Positions 42,637 to 52,291 are shown, numbered from the stretch's first letter. The stretch: DNA of 64,000 nucleotides from Streptomyces bauhiniae (GCF_004784475.1 NZ_SRRT01000001.1:310001-374000), one strand, 5' to 3'. The notes: generated by a model from the letters alone, not told the origin. Made by a program: numbers and translations.

Positions 42637-43784
42637 CGGCCACCGCCGCCCTGGGCGCGTCCGCCGCCCATGCCGCCGCCCATACCGCCGCCGAAGCCGC
42701 CGCCCGGCATCTGCGAGCCGCTGCCGCTCGTGCCGGTGGAGACCGTGAGCTGGACCTGCTCGCCCTCCTCCAGGCCGGACTTGATCTCCGTGCCCGTACT
42801 GCCGGCGATGCCCACGGTCACCGTCTTCACGACCGGCCGGCCGTTCTCGAGCACCGTCACCGTGCTCTGCCCGCCCGCGTTCGTGACCGCGGCGCTCGGC
42901 ACGTACAGCGCGTCCTCGGCCCGGGAGACGGTGACCGTCGCGCTGGCGGTCTGCCCGATCCGTACCTGCGCGGGCTTCTCCTTCAGGGTGATCGTCACCG
43001 CGAAGGTGACGACGTTGTTCTCGGTGGTCGGCGTGCTGTCGATCGCGGCCACCTCACCTTGGGCCGTGACGCCCGACAGCGCGGCGAAGGTGACCGCCGC
43101 CTCCTGCCCGACCTTGAGCTGGGTGGCGTCCGACTCGGTGAAGTCCCCCGTCACCTGCACCTTTCCGGGGTCGGCGAGATCGATGAAACCACTCGACGAA
43201 GAAGCCGAAGAAGAGGAAGAGGAAGAAGACGAAGAAGAGGAGGAGCCCGTGGAGCCGGCGGACCCCGAGGAGCCCGAGGCGGAGTCACCGACGCTCCCGT
43301 TCACGGCGGTGACGGTCCCGGCGAACGGCGCGTACAGCACCGTCCCGTCGAGCGCCCGCTGCGCGGTGCTCACGGCGTTCTTCGCCTGCACATAGCTCGC
43401 GTAGCCCTGCGAGGTGCTGGTGTCCGCCTCGGCGGCCACGGCCAACTCCGCCTTCGCGGAGTCGAGTTGCTCCTGCGCCTCGGTCCGGTCCAGCTCGGCC
43501 AGCTTCTGGCCCTTCTTCACCGTGGTACCGACCTCGACGTAGATCTTGGTCACAGTTCCCGAGCCGGTGAAGGCCAGCGCCCGCTGCGTCGCGCTCTCCA
43601 CCGAACCGGACGCCGACACCGACGCGGTGAGGTCGCCGCGCATCACCGTCGTACTCCTCGTGGTGGCCGAGGCAGTCGCCTCATCGTCGCCGAGCGACAC
43701 GTAAGCGAGGCCGATGCCCCCGGCCAGCAGCACGGCCAGCGCGCCGTTGACCAGGACGGCCCGGCCTCTGATCACAGATCCCAT
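42633..43784 (-). CDS. Membrane-fusion (MacA-like) adaptor 1 with Ser-rich and Gly/Met-rich inserts
   Basis: A 383-residue adaptor. One N-terminal helix (about 10-30), lipoyl-half strand IYVEVGTTVKKGQKLAELDR, helical hairpin, and APFAGTVTAVNGSVGDSASG. A run of about 35 Ser/Gly/Ala residues follows, then barrel domains, and a tail QMPGGGFGGGMGGGMGGG. The Ser run is encoded by low-complexity sequence at 43195-43275. ATG at 43784. It heads the exporter operon and is preceded by an 11-bp-spaced direct repeat at 43830-43851. Confidence 0.88.
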   Translation of the reverse strand: MGSVIRGRAVLVNGALAVLLAGGIGLAYVSLGDDEATASATTRSTTVMRGDLTASVSASGSVESATQRALAFTGSGTVTKIYVEVGTTVKKGQKLAELDRTEAQEQLDSAKAELAVAAEADTSTSQGYASYVQAKNAVSTAQRALDGTVLYAPFAGTVTAVNGSVGDSASGSSGSAGSTGSSSSSSSSSSSSSASSSSGFIDLADPGKVQVTGDFTESDATQLKVGQEAAVTFAALSGVTAQGEVAAIDSTPTTENNVVTFAVTITLKEKPAQVRIGQTASATVTVSRAEDALYVPSAAVTNAGGQSTVTVLENGRPVVKTVTVGIAGSTGTEIKSGLEEGEQVQLTVSTGTSGSGSQMPGGGFGGGMGGGMGGGRAQGGGGR

Positions 43785-43829
43785 GGCCCGAAAGGCTGGC
43801 CTGTCCGCCTGTGGCTCCGAGAGCGTTTA

Positions 43830-43853
43830 CATGTGAGTTCCATATGAGAACGC
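43830..43853 (-). promoter_or_regulatory. 11-bp-spaced direct repeat, candidate response-regulator site
   Basis: On the minus strand TTCTCATATGGAACTCACATG places CTCA twice, 11 bases apart, 46 bases ahead of the adaptor ATG. On the plus strand it reads CATGTGAGTTC then CATATGAGAAC. The same spacing and TTCTCAT start occur ahead of the VTC operon (33112). Confidence 0.5.
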
Positions 43854-43870
43854 GCCGCGGAACCGCCAGA

Positions 43871-43918
43871 GCAACGGCCGGAGTCGCCACCCCCCACAGG
43901 AGAGACTCCGGCCGTTGC
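43871..43918. repeat. Perfect 15-bp inverted repeat with an 18-base loop
   Basis: GCAACGGCCGGAGTC (43871-43885) and its exact complement (43904-43918) enclose a loop containing ACAGGAGA. It lies in the 306-base region between divergent gene starts (adaptor at 43784, sigma factor at 44091), where a terminator is not expected. It may end a small RNA or act as an mRNA leader structure; the rest of this region shows no gene. Confidence 0.6.
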
Positions 43919-44090
43919 GTGGTGCGGACCGCGGGCGGTCCGTCATGTTGTTCTGCGTCATGGCCGCGTCATATGTCACACCGGCCCGTGTCACGAGTCA
44001 GTTGCATCTTCCACAGACGTGGACGAGCAGCGGTTTCAGGCCGTAACGTGCCTTTCGCGCCGACCGAGTGACGGGCGTAAAGGGAGTGCG

Positions 44091-44753
44091 GTGCAGGGGG
44101 ACGACGCGGAGTTGACGGCCGCGGTGCGCGCGGCTCAGGCGGGGGACGAGACCGCGTTCCGTACGGTGTACCGCGCGGTGCATCCACGGCTGCTCGGCTA
44201 TGTACGCACGCTGGTCGGCGACTTGGACGCGGAGGACGTCACGTCCGAGGCGTGGCTCCAGATCGCCCGCGACCTCGACCGGTTCAGCGGCGACGCCGAC
44301 CGCTTCCGGGGCTGGGCCGCGCGCATAGCCCGGAACCGCGCCCTGGACCACATACGGATGCGCGGCCGCCGCCCCCTGATAGGCGGCGACGAGACCGAAC
44401 TGACCGGCAGGGCCGCCGAGTCGGACACCGCCGGTGAGGCCATCGAGGCCCTGACCACCGACGGCACCCTCTCCCTCATCGCCCGCCTCCCGCAGGACCA
44501 GGCCGAGGCCGTCGTGCTGCGTGTGGTGGTCGGGCTCGACGCCAAGACCGCCGCCGAGACGCTCGGCAAGCGCGCGGGCGCCGTCCGTACCGCCGCGCAC
44601 CGGGGGCTGAAGCGGCTGGCCGAACTCCTCGGCGCCGACCCGGAATCGGCGGGAGGGCTCGACGCGCTCCCGCCCCAGCGGACGCCGCGCGGTGGCGCGG
44701 TGCGGTCCGCGAGTGTGACGCATCCGCGTACGCGGACGCAGAAGGACATGTGA
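44091..44753 (+). CDS. ECF-type RNA polymerase sigma factor
   Basis: A 220-residue sigma factor with regions 2 and 4: YRAVHPRLLGYVRTLVGDLD, AEDVTSEAWLQIARDLDRF and WAARIARNRALDHIR (region 2), and LPQDQAEAVVLRVVVGLDAK then TAAETLGKRAGAVRTAAHRG (region 4). The C-terminal 35 residues are a Pro/Arg/Thr tail. GTG at 44091 has GGGAG five bases upstream; an earlier ATG at 44019 is rejected. The stop overlaps the next gene's ATG (TGATG), so the next protein is its probable partner or anti-sigma factor. Confidence 0.9.
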   Translation: MQGDDAELTAAVRAAQAGDETAFRTVYRAVHPRLLGYVRTLVGDLDAEDVTSEAWLQIARDLDRFSGDADRFRGWAARIARNRALDHIRMRGRRPLIGGDETELTGRAAESDTAGEAIEALTTDGTLSLIARLPQDQAEAVVLRVVVGLDAKTAAETLGKRAGAVRTAAHRGLKRLAELLGADPESAGGLDALPPQRTPRGGAVRSASVTHPRTRTQKDM

Positions 44754-45814
44754 TGGCCGACGAGCACGACAAGTGGCTGGACGGTGAGACGTCGGAACGT
44801 CTGCTGCGCGGTGAGCCGTTGGAAGCCGTCGACGCCGAGGCGCGCGTCCCCGCCGACCGGCTCGCCGGACTGCTCGGCACCCTCGCCGCCCAGGGCGCGC
44901 CCGCGACCGGTGAACTCCCCGGAGAGAAGGCCGCGTTGGCCGCGTTCCGGGACGCCCGCGCGACCGTGCCCGCCGAGAGCGCGTACGGGTACGGCGACGC
45001 CGGCCTCGTCCGCATCGGCGCCCCCGCACCCCGTACCCGCCGCTCCCGCTGGGGCCGGCCCGTCCGGTTCGGTCTCGCCGCCGCGCTGGCCGCCGGCACG
45101 CTGGGCGGGGTCGCGGTGGCTGCGGGCAGCGGGGTGCTGCCCGGCCCGTTCCGGCACGACGCCCCCCGGCCCGGCGCCTCCGTCTCCGCCGCCGCGACCC
45201 CGGTCCGCCCCAGCGACCCGGCGACCCCGGCCCCCTCGCCGGGCACCTCGGGCACCCCGGACGTCACACCCCGCGCACCGGCCCCCGACGCCTCCCGCGA
45301 GGAGACCGGCAGCACCGGCGAAGCCACCGGCCGGCCCCCCTCCGCCGCGCCCTCGCGCCGCCCCGCCGCCCGCTGGTGGGCCGCCGCGACCGCCTGCCGC
45401 GACCTGCGGGAAGGCCGGGAGCCGGACGCCGGGAACCGGCGGACCCTGGAGGGCCTCGCGGGCGGCCCGACGCGGGTCAAGGTCTACTGCCGGGCCCTGC
45501 TTGCCGCCGCCGAGGCGAACGGCCGCACCCTCGATCGCCGGGACCCGGACGGCAGGGGCGGCAAGGGTGACACGGGCGGCAAGGCTGACACGGGCGGCGA
45601 GGACAAGAGCGGCGGCCGGGACGACGACAACCAGGGCGACGACGACGGCCGCACCCCCCGCCCGCGCCTCCACCTCAACCTTCCGTCGACCCGCCAAATC
45701 CCCTCTGACCTGCGACTTTGCCAATTCCGAAAATTTGTTTCGGAAAGGTGTGACGTTTCTGGAGGCGACGGCGCAGTACTGAGTGAGCCGACTGGTCATC
45801 GGCCGTCGCACTGA
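44753..45814 (+). CDS. Single-helix membrane protein downstream of an ECF sigma factor
   Basis: A 353-residue protein: a cytoplasmic N-terminal domain of about 100 residues (DKWLDGETSERLLRGEPLEA), one membrane helix (about 103-125), then an extracytoplasmic Ala/Pro/Thr-rich region with two cysteines (TACRDLREGR and VKVYCRALL). The layout is that of an anti-sigma factor or a co-regulated envelope protein; no zinc-binding HxxxCxxC is seen, so the role is inferred only. Third-position GC falls after about 45695 and another frame there ends at 45782, so the true C-terminus is uncertain. ATG 44753 has GAAGGA upstream. Confidence 0.7.
   Translation: MADEHDKWLDGETSERLLRGEPLEAVDAEARVPADRLAGLLGTLAAQGAPATGELPGEKAALAAFRDARATVPAESAYGYGDAGLVRIGAPAPRTRRSRWGRPVRFGLAAALAAGTLGGVAVAAGSGVLPGPFRHDAPRPGASVSAAATPVRPSDPATPAPSPGTSGTPDVTPRAPAPDASREETGSTGEATGRPPSAAPSRRPAARWWAAATACRDLREGREPDAGNRRTLEGLAGGPTRVKVYCRALLAAAEANGRTLDRRDPDGRGGKGDTGGKADTGGEDKSGGRDDDNQGDDDGRTPRPRLHLNLPSTRQIPSDLRLCQFRKFVSERCDVSGGDGAVLSEPTGHRPSH
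45725..45745. repeat. Inverted repeat in AT-rich tail
   Basis: TTCCGAAA and TTTCGGAA are separated by five bases inside an unusually AT-rich stretch at the 3' end of the preceding gene. It may be an operator or an mRNA-end structure. Confidence 0.4.
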
Positions 45815-45850
45815 GCCGGGGTTCCCCCCGTACCCCAAGGCTCGTGCATT

Positions 45851-45889
45851 GGCGCGGGCGGGACACGTTCCCCCGGTCCCGCCCGCGCC
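45851..45889. terminator. Bidirectional terminator hairpin
   Basis: Perfect 14-bp inverted repeat GGCGCGGGCGGGAC / GTCCCGCCCGCGCC with an 11-base loop, between the convergent sigma-factor operon and the L,D-transpeptidase gene. Confidence 0.75.
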
Positions 45890-45909
45890 CCCACAGGGAG
45901 AAACCCCGC

Positions 45910-46698
45910 TCAGCGGTACACCACCACCCGGTCCCCGTTCCGCACCTGTGCGAAGAGCGACGCGATCGCCCCCTCGTCCCGCACGTTCACGCAGCCGTGC
46001 GAACCGCCCGCGTACCCGTGCGCCGCGAAGTCGTAGGAGTAGTGGATCGCCTGGCCGCCGCTGAAGAACATGGCGTACGGCATGGGGGAGTCGTAGAGCG
46101 TCGACACATGGTGCCGGGACTTCCAGTAGATGCTGAACACACCCTCGCGGGTCGGGGTGTACTGCGAGCCGAAGCGGACCGAGACCGTGGTGAGCGTGCG
46201 GCCGTCAATCATCCAGCGCAGGGTCCGGCTGGTCTTGCTCACGCACAGCACCCGCCCGGTCAGACAGCGCGGGTCGGGCGGGGCGGCGGGCTGGCCGCCC
46301 ATCAGATACAGCTCCCACTGGCCCGGCCGGTGCGTCATCGCGAGCAGCCGTTGCCAGGTCACGTGGTCCACGCGGCCCGTACGGGGCAGTCCGCGCTTGC
46401 CCTGGAAGCCGCTGACCGCCTGCTCGGTGAGGTCGTCGTACTCCCCGGTCGGCCCGTCGTTCAGCCACTCCACCTGACGCAGGCGTGCCTGCAACTCCCG
46501 TACGCCGGTCCCGCTGTCCCCGCGCGAGAACAGGGCCGCCCGCGTCGTGGTGTGCGGCCGGGCGGACGGCGTGTCGAAGTGGACCGGGTACTGCGGCTTC
46601 CCGTCGGCCCCCTGCGGCGGCGGCTTGCACCCTCCGAGCGCCACGGCGAGGGCGGCGGCCGAGGCGAACAGGGCGACGGTGCTCCCCGGAATCCTCAT
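45910..46698 (-). CDS. L,D-transpeptidase lipoprotein with peptidoglycan-binding domain
   Basis: A 262-residue lipoprotein: lipobox ALGGC (Cys24), a PG-binding-1 domain ([20 protein letters not shown] to [15 protein letters not shown], about 65-115), and a YkuD catalytic domain ending [12 protein letters not shown] with the active cysteine. It makes 3-3 peptidoglycan cross-links or attaches proteins, outside the membrane. ATG at 46698. It diverges from the mutase gene 80 bases away and is convergent with the sigma-factor operon. Confidence 0.92.
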   Translation of the reverse strand: MRIPGSTVALFASAAALAVALGGCKPPPQGADGKPQYPVHFDTPSARPHTTTRAALFSRGDSGTGVRELQARLRQVEWLNDGPTGEYDDLTEQAVSGFQGKRGLPRTGRVDHVTWQRLLAMTHRPGQWELYLMGGQPAAPPDPRCLTGRVLCVSKTSRTLRWMIDGRTLTTVSVRFGSQYTPTREGVFSIYWKSRHHVSTLYDSPMPYAMFFSGGQAIHYSYDFAAHGYAGGSHGCVNVRDEGAIASLFAQVRNGDRVVVYR

Positions 46699-46778
46699 GC
46701 CGGGGATGCTTCCCCCGCGCGCCCGCCGCCGAACAACGAGGCATCGTGGAAGGCGACCGCAGCCCTCGGGAGGCAGCC

Positions 46779-48359
<1,581 letters not shown>

Positions 48360-48391
48360 GCTGCCCACGTCCGCGTGCGACACTCGCTCCC

Positions 48392-49045
48392 ATGTTCGGT
48401 GTCATCGATCTCCCCGCCTACCTGGCCGGGCTGCTGCTCATCATTCTGCTTCCGGGGCCCAACTCGCTGTACGTGCTGTCGGTGGCGGCGCGGAAGGGGG
48501 TCAGGCCGGGGTATACGGCGGCTGCCGGGGTGTGGTGCGGGGACACCGTGCTGATGACGTTGTCCGCGGCCGGGGTGGCCTCGCTGTTGCAGGCGAACGC
48601 GGTGCTGTTCGGGATCGTGAAGTACGCGGGGGCCGGTTATCTGACCTGGCTGGCGATCGGGATGCTGCGGGCCGCCTGGCAGATGTGGCGCACCCGGCGG
48701 GCGCCGGTGGTGGCGGAGGCCGCGGCCGAGGAGACGGCGGAGGCCGAGCGGCCGTTCCGGCGGGCGCTGGTGGTCAGCCTGTTCAACCCGAAGGCGATCC
48801 TGTTCTTCGTGGCCTTCTTCGTCCAGTTCGTGGACCCGGCCTACGCCTATCCCGCGCTGTCCTTCGTCGTCCTCGGCGCCTTCGCGCAGGCCGCCAGCTT
48901 CCTCTACCTCACCGCCCTGATCTTCAGCGGCACCAGGCTGGCCGCCGCGTTCCGCCGCCGCAGGCGGCTCTCGGCGACGGCCACCTCGGCGGCCGGGGTG
49001 CTCTTCCTCGGCTTCGCGGTGAAGCTGTCGCTGGCGGCCGGCTAG
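48392..49045 (+). CDS. LysE/RhtB-family amino-acid exporter
   Basis: A 217-residue membrane protein with six predicted helices and the family mark LPGPNSLYVLSVAARKGVRPGYTAAAGVWCGD (key parts LPGPNSLYVL and GVRPGYTAAAGVWCGD), plus FNPKAILFFVAFFVQFVDP. Resembles the leucine exporter LeuE group. The ATG has no clear ribosome binding site; GACACT lies seven bases upstream. It is convergent with the FAD monooxygenase gene by one base. Confidence 0.88.
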   Translation: MFGVIDLPAYLAGLLLIILLPGPNSLYVLSVAARKGVRPGYTAAAGVWCGDTVLMTLSAAGVASLLQANAVLFGIVKYAGAGYLTWLAIGMLRAAWQMWRTRRAPVVAEAAAEETAEAERPFRRALVVSLFNPKAILFFVAFFVQFVDPAYAYPALSFVVLGAFAQAASFLYLTALIFSGTRLAAAFRRRRRLSATATSAAGVLFLGFAVKLSLAAG

Positions 49046-49046
49046 G

Positions 49047-50423
49047 TCAGGCCAAACCGACGCGGCGGGCGTAGGCACCGAGTCCCTCGGCCGAGTCGCC
49101 CGCCCAGCCGACGTAACCGTCCGGGCGGACCAGGAAGACGCCGGGGCCGTACGCCGCCGGCAGGGAGCGCACGCCGGGGAGTTCGGCGCCCAGGAGGGTC
49201 CAGTGCGGGCCCCGGAAGGCGTCGAAGAGGCGGACGCCGTCCACCGTGCCGTCCGGGGCTCGGTCGCCGGCGCGTATCCCGGTGGGCTCCGCGCGGGTGT
49301 CCTCGCTCAGGGACGACTCCCGGTAGCCCAGGCCGAGTTGGACCGTCGCCTTCCCCCGCTGGACCTCGCCCCGGTGCACCCCCGTGGAGAGGTCCAGCAT
49401 GGCGGCGGCGTTGGCGCGGCGCTCCTCCTCGTAGGTGTCGAGGAGGGTGTCCGGGGCGCCGTCCCGCAGTACCGCGCCCAGCTTCCAGCCCAGGTTGTAG
49501 GCGTCCTGGACGCTGGTGTTCAGCCCCTGCCCGCCCGCCGGTGAGTGCACATGGGCCGCGTCACCGGCGAGAAAGACCCGGCCCGCCCGGAACCGGTCCG
49601 CGAGTGCCGCGCGCGGCCGGAACTCCGAGGCCCAGCGCACCTCGGTGAGGTCCTCGGGGTCGAGATGCGTACCGGCGCCGACCAGCTTGCGCAGGCCCTC
49701 CAGGGTCAGGTCGGGTATCTCGCCCTCGGGCAGCCGCGCGGCCAACTGGAAGTCCTCCGTACCGGCCAGCGGGCACAGCATGAGACCGGTGCCGTCCTCG
49801 CCGGGGAAGGCGTGCCAGTGCTCCCGGTCAAGACCGCGCACCCGGACGTCCGCGACCAGGAACGGGCTCGGGTCCACCGTCTCCCCGGTCATGCCGACGC
49901 CCACCGCGCGCCGGACCGCCGACCGGCCGCCGTCGGCCGCGACCAGGTACCGGGCGCGGACCGTCGTACCGTCCGCGAAGTGCGCGGTCACGCCCTCGGG
50001 GTCCTGGTCCAGGCCGGTCAGCTCGCGGCCGAAGGCGACCTGGCCGCCCAGCTCGGTCAGCCGGGCGTGCAGCACCTCCTGGGTGCGCCACTGGGCGACC
50101 ATCAGCGGGGCGGTGTACGGGGCGCCCTCGGTCGCCTCCACCGGCTCGAACATCGGCCGTACGCCGACCTGTTGGCCGTCCCGCCAGATCATCCGGGGCG
50201 GGTACGGGCCACCGGCCGCGCGCATCGCGTCCAGCACGCCGAGGTCGTCGAAGACCTCCTGGGTGCGCGGCTGGATTCCCTTGCCGCGCGAACCGGGGAA
50301 CAGCGTGTCCGCCCGCTCCGCCACCAGCGCCTCCACCCCGCGCCGGGCGAGGTCCACCCCGAGGGTCAGCCCGGTCGGACCGGCCCCCACCACCAGCACA
50401 TCCACATCCATCGGGGCATTCAT
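49047..50423 (-). CDS. FAD-dependent aromatic monooxygenase (PHBH-like)
   Basis: A 458-residue flavoprotein hydroxylase: GxGxxG in VLVVGAGPTGLTLGVDLARR (about 9-28), the DG motif LVAADGGRSAVRR (about 161-173), and GDAAHVHSPAGGQGLN (about 278-293). Related enzymes hydroxylate polyketides, or inactivate tetracycline or rifamycin. ATG at 50423 with AAGGAG upstream. It diverges from a TetR-type gene with two palindromic operators between them, so its expression is probably drug- or metabolite-inducible. Confidence 0.88.
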   Translation of the reverse strand: MNAPMDVDVLVVGAGPTGLTLGVDLARRGVEALVAERADTLFPGSRGKGIQPRTQEVFDDLGVLDAMRAAGGPYPPRMIWRDGQQVGVRPMFEPVEATEGAPYTAPLMVAQWRTQEVLHARLTELGGQVAFGRELTGLDQDPEGVTAHFADGTTVRARYLVAADGGRSAVRRAVGVGMTGETVDPSPFLVADVRVRGLDREHWHAFPGEDGTGLMLCPLAGTEDFQLAARLPEGEIPDLTLEGLRKLVGAGTHLDPEDLTEVRWASEFRPRAALADRFRAGRVFLAGDAAHVHSPAGGQGLNTSVQDAYNLGWKLGAVLRDGAPDTLLDTYEEERRANAAAMLDLSTGVHRGEVQRGKATVQLGLGYRESSLSEDTRAEPTGIRAGDRAPDGTVDGVRLFDAFRGPHWTLLGAELPGVRSLPAAYGPGVFLVRPDGYVGWAGDSAEGLGAYARRVGLA

Positions 50424-50433
50424 GGCAGATCTC

Positions 50434-50448
50434 CTTAACGCCGTTAAG
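50434..50448. promoter_or_regulatory. Palindromic TetR operator 1
   Basis: CTTAACGCCGTTAAG, a perfect palindrome around one central base, just 11 bases before the monooxygenase ATG. Its twin is 37 bases away. Confidence 0.75.
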
Positions 50449-50470
50449 TGCCGTCACCCACGAGCGTGCC

Positions 50471-50485
50471 CTTAACGTTGTTAAG
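50471..50485. promoter_or_regulatory. Palindromic TetR operator 2, over the regulator's -10 box
   Basis: CTTAACGTTGTTAAG overlaps the TAAGCT box (50482-50487) that lies seven bases before the GTG of the TetR gene. Binding here would repress the regulator itself. Confidence 0.75.
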
Positions 50486-50494
50486 CTGTCAAGC

Positions 50495-51145
50495 GTGAGT
50501 ACGGAACGACGCGCCCCCCTGGACCGCCGCAAGGTCGCCGACACCGCGCTGCGGCTGCTGAACGAGACCGGCCTGGACGGCCTGACCCTGCGCGCCATCG
50601 CCCGCGAGCTGGACGTCAAGGCACCCGCGCTGTACTGGCACTTCAAGGACAAGCAGGCGCTGCTGGACGAGATGGCGACCGAGATGTACCGGCGGATGAC
50701 GGCCGGCGCGGTGCTCGACCCCGCCGACACCTGGCAGGAACGGCTGCTGGCGGCCTGCCGGGGGCTGCGCAGCGCGCTCACCGGCTACCGCGACGGCGCC
50801 AAGGTCTTCAGCGGCTCCCGCTTCACCGGCACCGAGCACGCCCCCGCCATGGAGTCCCACCTGCGCGTCTTCACCGCCGCCGGCTTCACCCTGACCCAGG
50901 CCGTGCAGGCGATGCGCACGGCGAACATGTACACCATCGGCTTCGTCACCGAGGAACAGGGCGTACGGCCACTGCCCGGCGAGCGGCGCGAGGGGTACGA
51001 CGTCGAGGAACGGGCGCGCAGGCTGGCCGAGTTCCCGCTCGCGGCCGAGGCCGGGAAGCTGCTCTTCGACGACTACGACGAGCAGTTCGAGGACGGCCTG
51101 AAGCTGATCGTCGCCGGGATCGAGGCCGCGTGCGGCATCCGGTAG
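50495..51145 (+). CDS. TetR-family regulator with TetR-type C-terminal domain
   Basis: A 216-residue repressor. The N-terminal domain, LDRRKVADTALRLLNETGLD then LTLRAIARELDVKAPALYWHF and KDKQALLDEMA, is close to true tetracycline repressors, and the C-terminal part fits the TetR_C type. GTG at 50495 is leaderless by appearance (TAAGCT at seven bases). Divergent from the flavin monooxygenase; the two CTTAAC palindromes suggest it represses both genes. The inducer is unknown. Confidence 0.9.
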   Translation: MSTERRAPLDRRKVADTALRLLNETGLDGLTLRAIARELDVKAPALYWHFKDKQALLDEMATEMYRRMTAGAVLDPADTWQERLLAACRGLRSALTGYRDGAKVFSGSRFTGTEHAPAMESHLRVFTAAGFTLTQAVQAMRTANMYTIGFVTEEQGVRPLPGERREGYDVEERARRLAEFPLAAEAGKLLFDDYDEQFEDGLKLIVAGIEAACGIR

Positions 51146-51146
51146 C

Positions 51147-52253
51147 TCAGCTCTTGAGCGACCGGCGCAGCTTGGGCCCGAACGGCTTCTCCACGAACCG
51201 GTGCAGCAGCCACGCCAGCACCAGCATCCCCGCCACCGTCAGCCCCAGCGTCGGCCACGCGCCGAGCCCCAGCCCCCGGTGCAGCACCCGTACCGCGAAC
51301 CAGCCCAGGTGCTCGTGCACCAGGTAGAACGGGTAGGTCAGCGCGCCCGCCGTCACCAGCCACGGCCAGGACGCCCACCGGGTCCAGCCCAGCGCGACGG
51401 CCGCCACCGAGGCGAAGGCCAGCGTGACCACGGTGACGATCACCACCGGATGCCGGGTGAAGTCGCCGTGCGCCCCCGGATGCCACAGCCCGCGCACGGC
51501 CGCGCTCTGCCCGAGCAGCCAGGACATCGCCACCAGCCCCCACAGCAGCGGGCTGCTGCCGAAGCGGTGGATCAGGTACAGCGCGAGTCCGCCGACGAAG
51601 AACGGGGCGTACTCCGGCATGACCAGGGCGTCGGTGAGGGCGTTGCCCGCGGTGGTGGAGATCGCGGCGGCCAGCGTCCAGACGCAGGCGAACAGCACCA
51701 CGCGCCGGTAGGTCGCCCCGCGCCACACCACGAACAGGGCGAACAGCGCGTAGAACCGGACCTCCGCCCAGAGCGTCCAGCACACGCCGAGTATCCGGTG
51801 GGCGCCCATCGGCTGCTGGAGCATGGTCAGGTTGACCAGGAACTCGTCCGCCCGCACCGGATGCACCACCACCGGCAGCACGAAGGCCGCCCCGGTGACC
51901 AGCACCAGCGCCACCCAGTAGGCGGGGTACAGCCGGGCCACGCGGGAGCGGAAGAAGTCGCCGAGGGTGCGGCCCCAGCCGCTCATGCAGATCACGAAGC
52001 CGCTGATCACGAAGAAGAACTGCACGCCCAGACAGCCGTAGGGGGTGATCTGGGAGAGCCGGGGGAAGACCTCGGACGGGCTCTGGTGCCAGGACTCCGA
52101 GATCGTCCCGCCGCGCCCGGTGTAGTGGTACATGCACACCATCAGCGCGGCCACGAGCCGGAGCCCGTCCAGGGCGAGCAGCCGCCCCCGCGCCCCGGTG
52201 ACGACCGGCTGGGAGAGGCCGGCGGGCGGGGCCAGCGGGGAGGTGGCGGTCAT
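51147..52253 (-). CDS. OafA/YrhL-type membrane acyltransferase
   Basis: A 368-residue acyltransferase-3 protein with about ten helices: LLALDGLRLVAALMVCMYHY (catalytic-His region), GCLGVQFFFVISGFVICMSG, RSRVARLYPAYWVALVL, and FVEKPFGPKL at the end. It transfers acetyl or other acyl groups to extracytoplasmic sugars. ATG at 52253 is chosen as AAGGA lies eight bases upstream; ATG at 52271 is the alternative. It follows the polysialyltransferase-like gene by 38 bases and may O-acylate the glycopolymer made by this locus. Confidence 0.85.
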   Translation of the reverse strand: MTATSPLAPPAGLSQPVVTGARGRLLALDGLRLVAALMVCMYHYTGRGGTISESWHQSPSEVFPRLSQITPYGCLGVQFFFVISGFVICMSGWGRTLGDFFRSRVARLYPAYWVALVLVTGAAFVLPVVVHPVRADEFLVNLTMLQQPMGAHRILGVCWTLWAEVRFYALFALFVVWRGATYRRVVLFACVWTLAAAISTTAGNALTDALVMPEYAPFFVGGLALYLIHRFGSSPLLWGLVAMSWLLGQSAAVRGLWHPGAHGDFTRHPVVIVTVVTLAFASVAAVALGWTRWASWPWLVTAGALTYPFYLVHEHLGWFAVRVLHRGLGLGAWPTLGLTVAGMLVLAWLLHRFVEKPFGPKLRRSLKS

Positions 52254-52291
52254 CTGCACGGTCCTTGGCATCGATTCGGTGGGAGGGCGGG

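Noticed and set aside
43195..43275. Glu-rich coding frame on the plus strand opposite the Ser-rich tract
   Set aside because: It is the complement of the adaptor's Ser codons and has no start signal or family.
44019..44090. ATG at 44019 as the sigma-factor start
   Set aside because: GTG at 44091 has GGGAG at the right distance and gives the normal N-terminus of the family.
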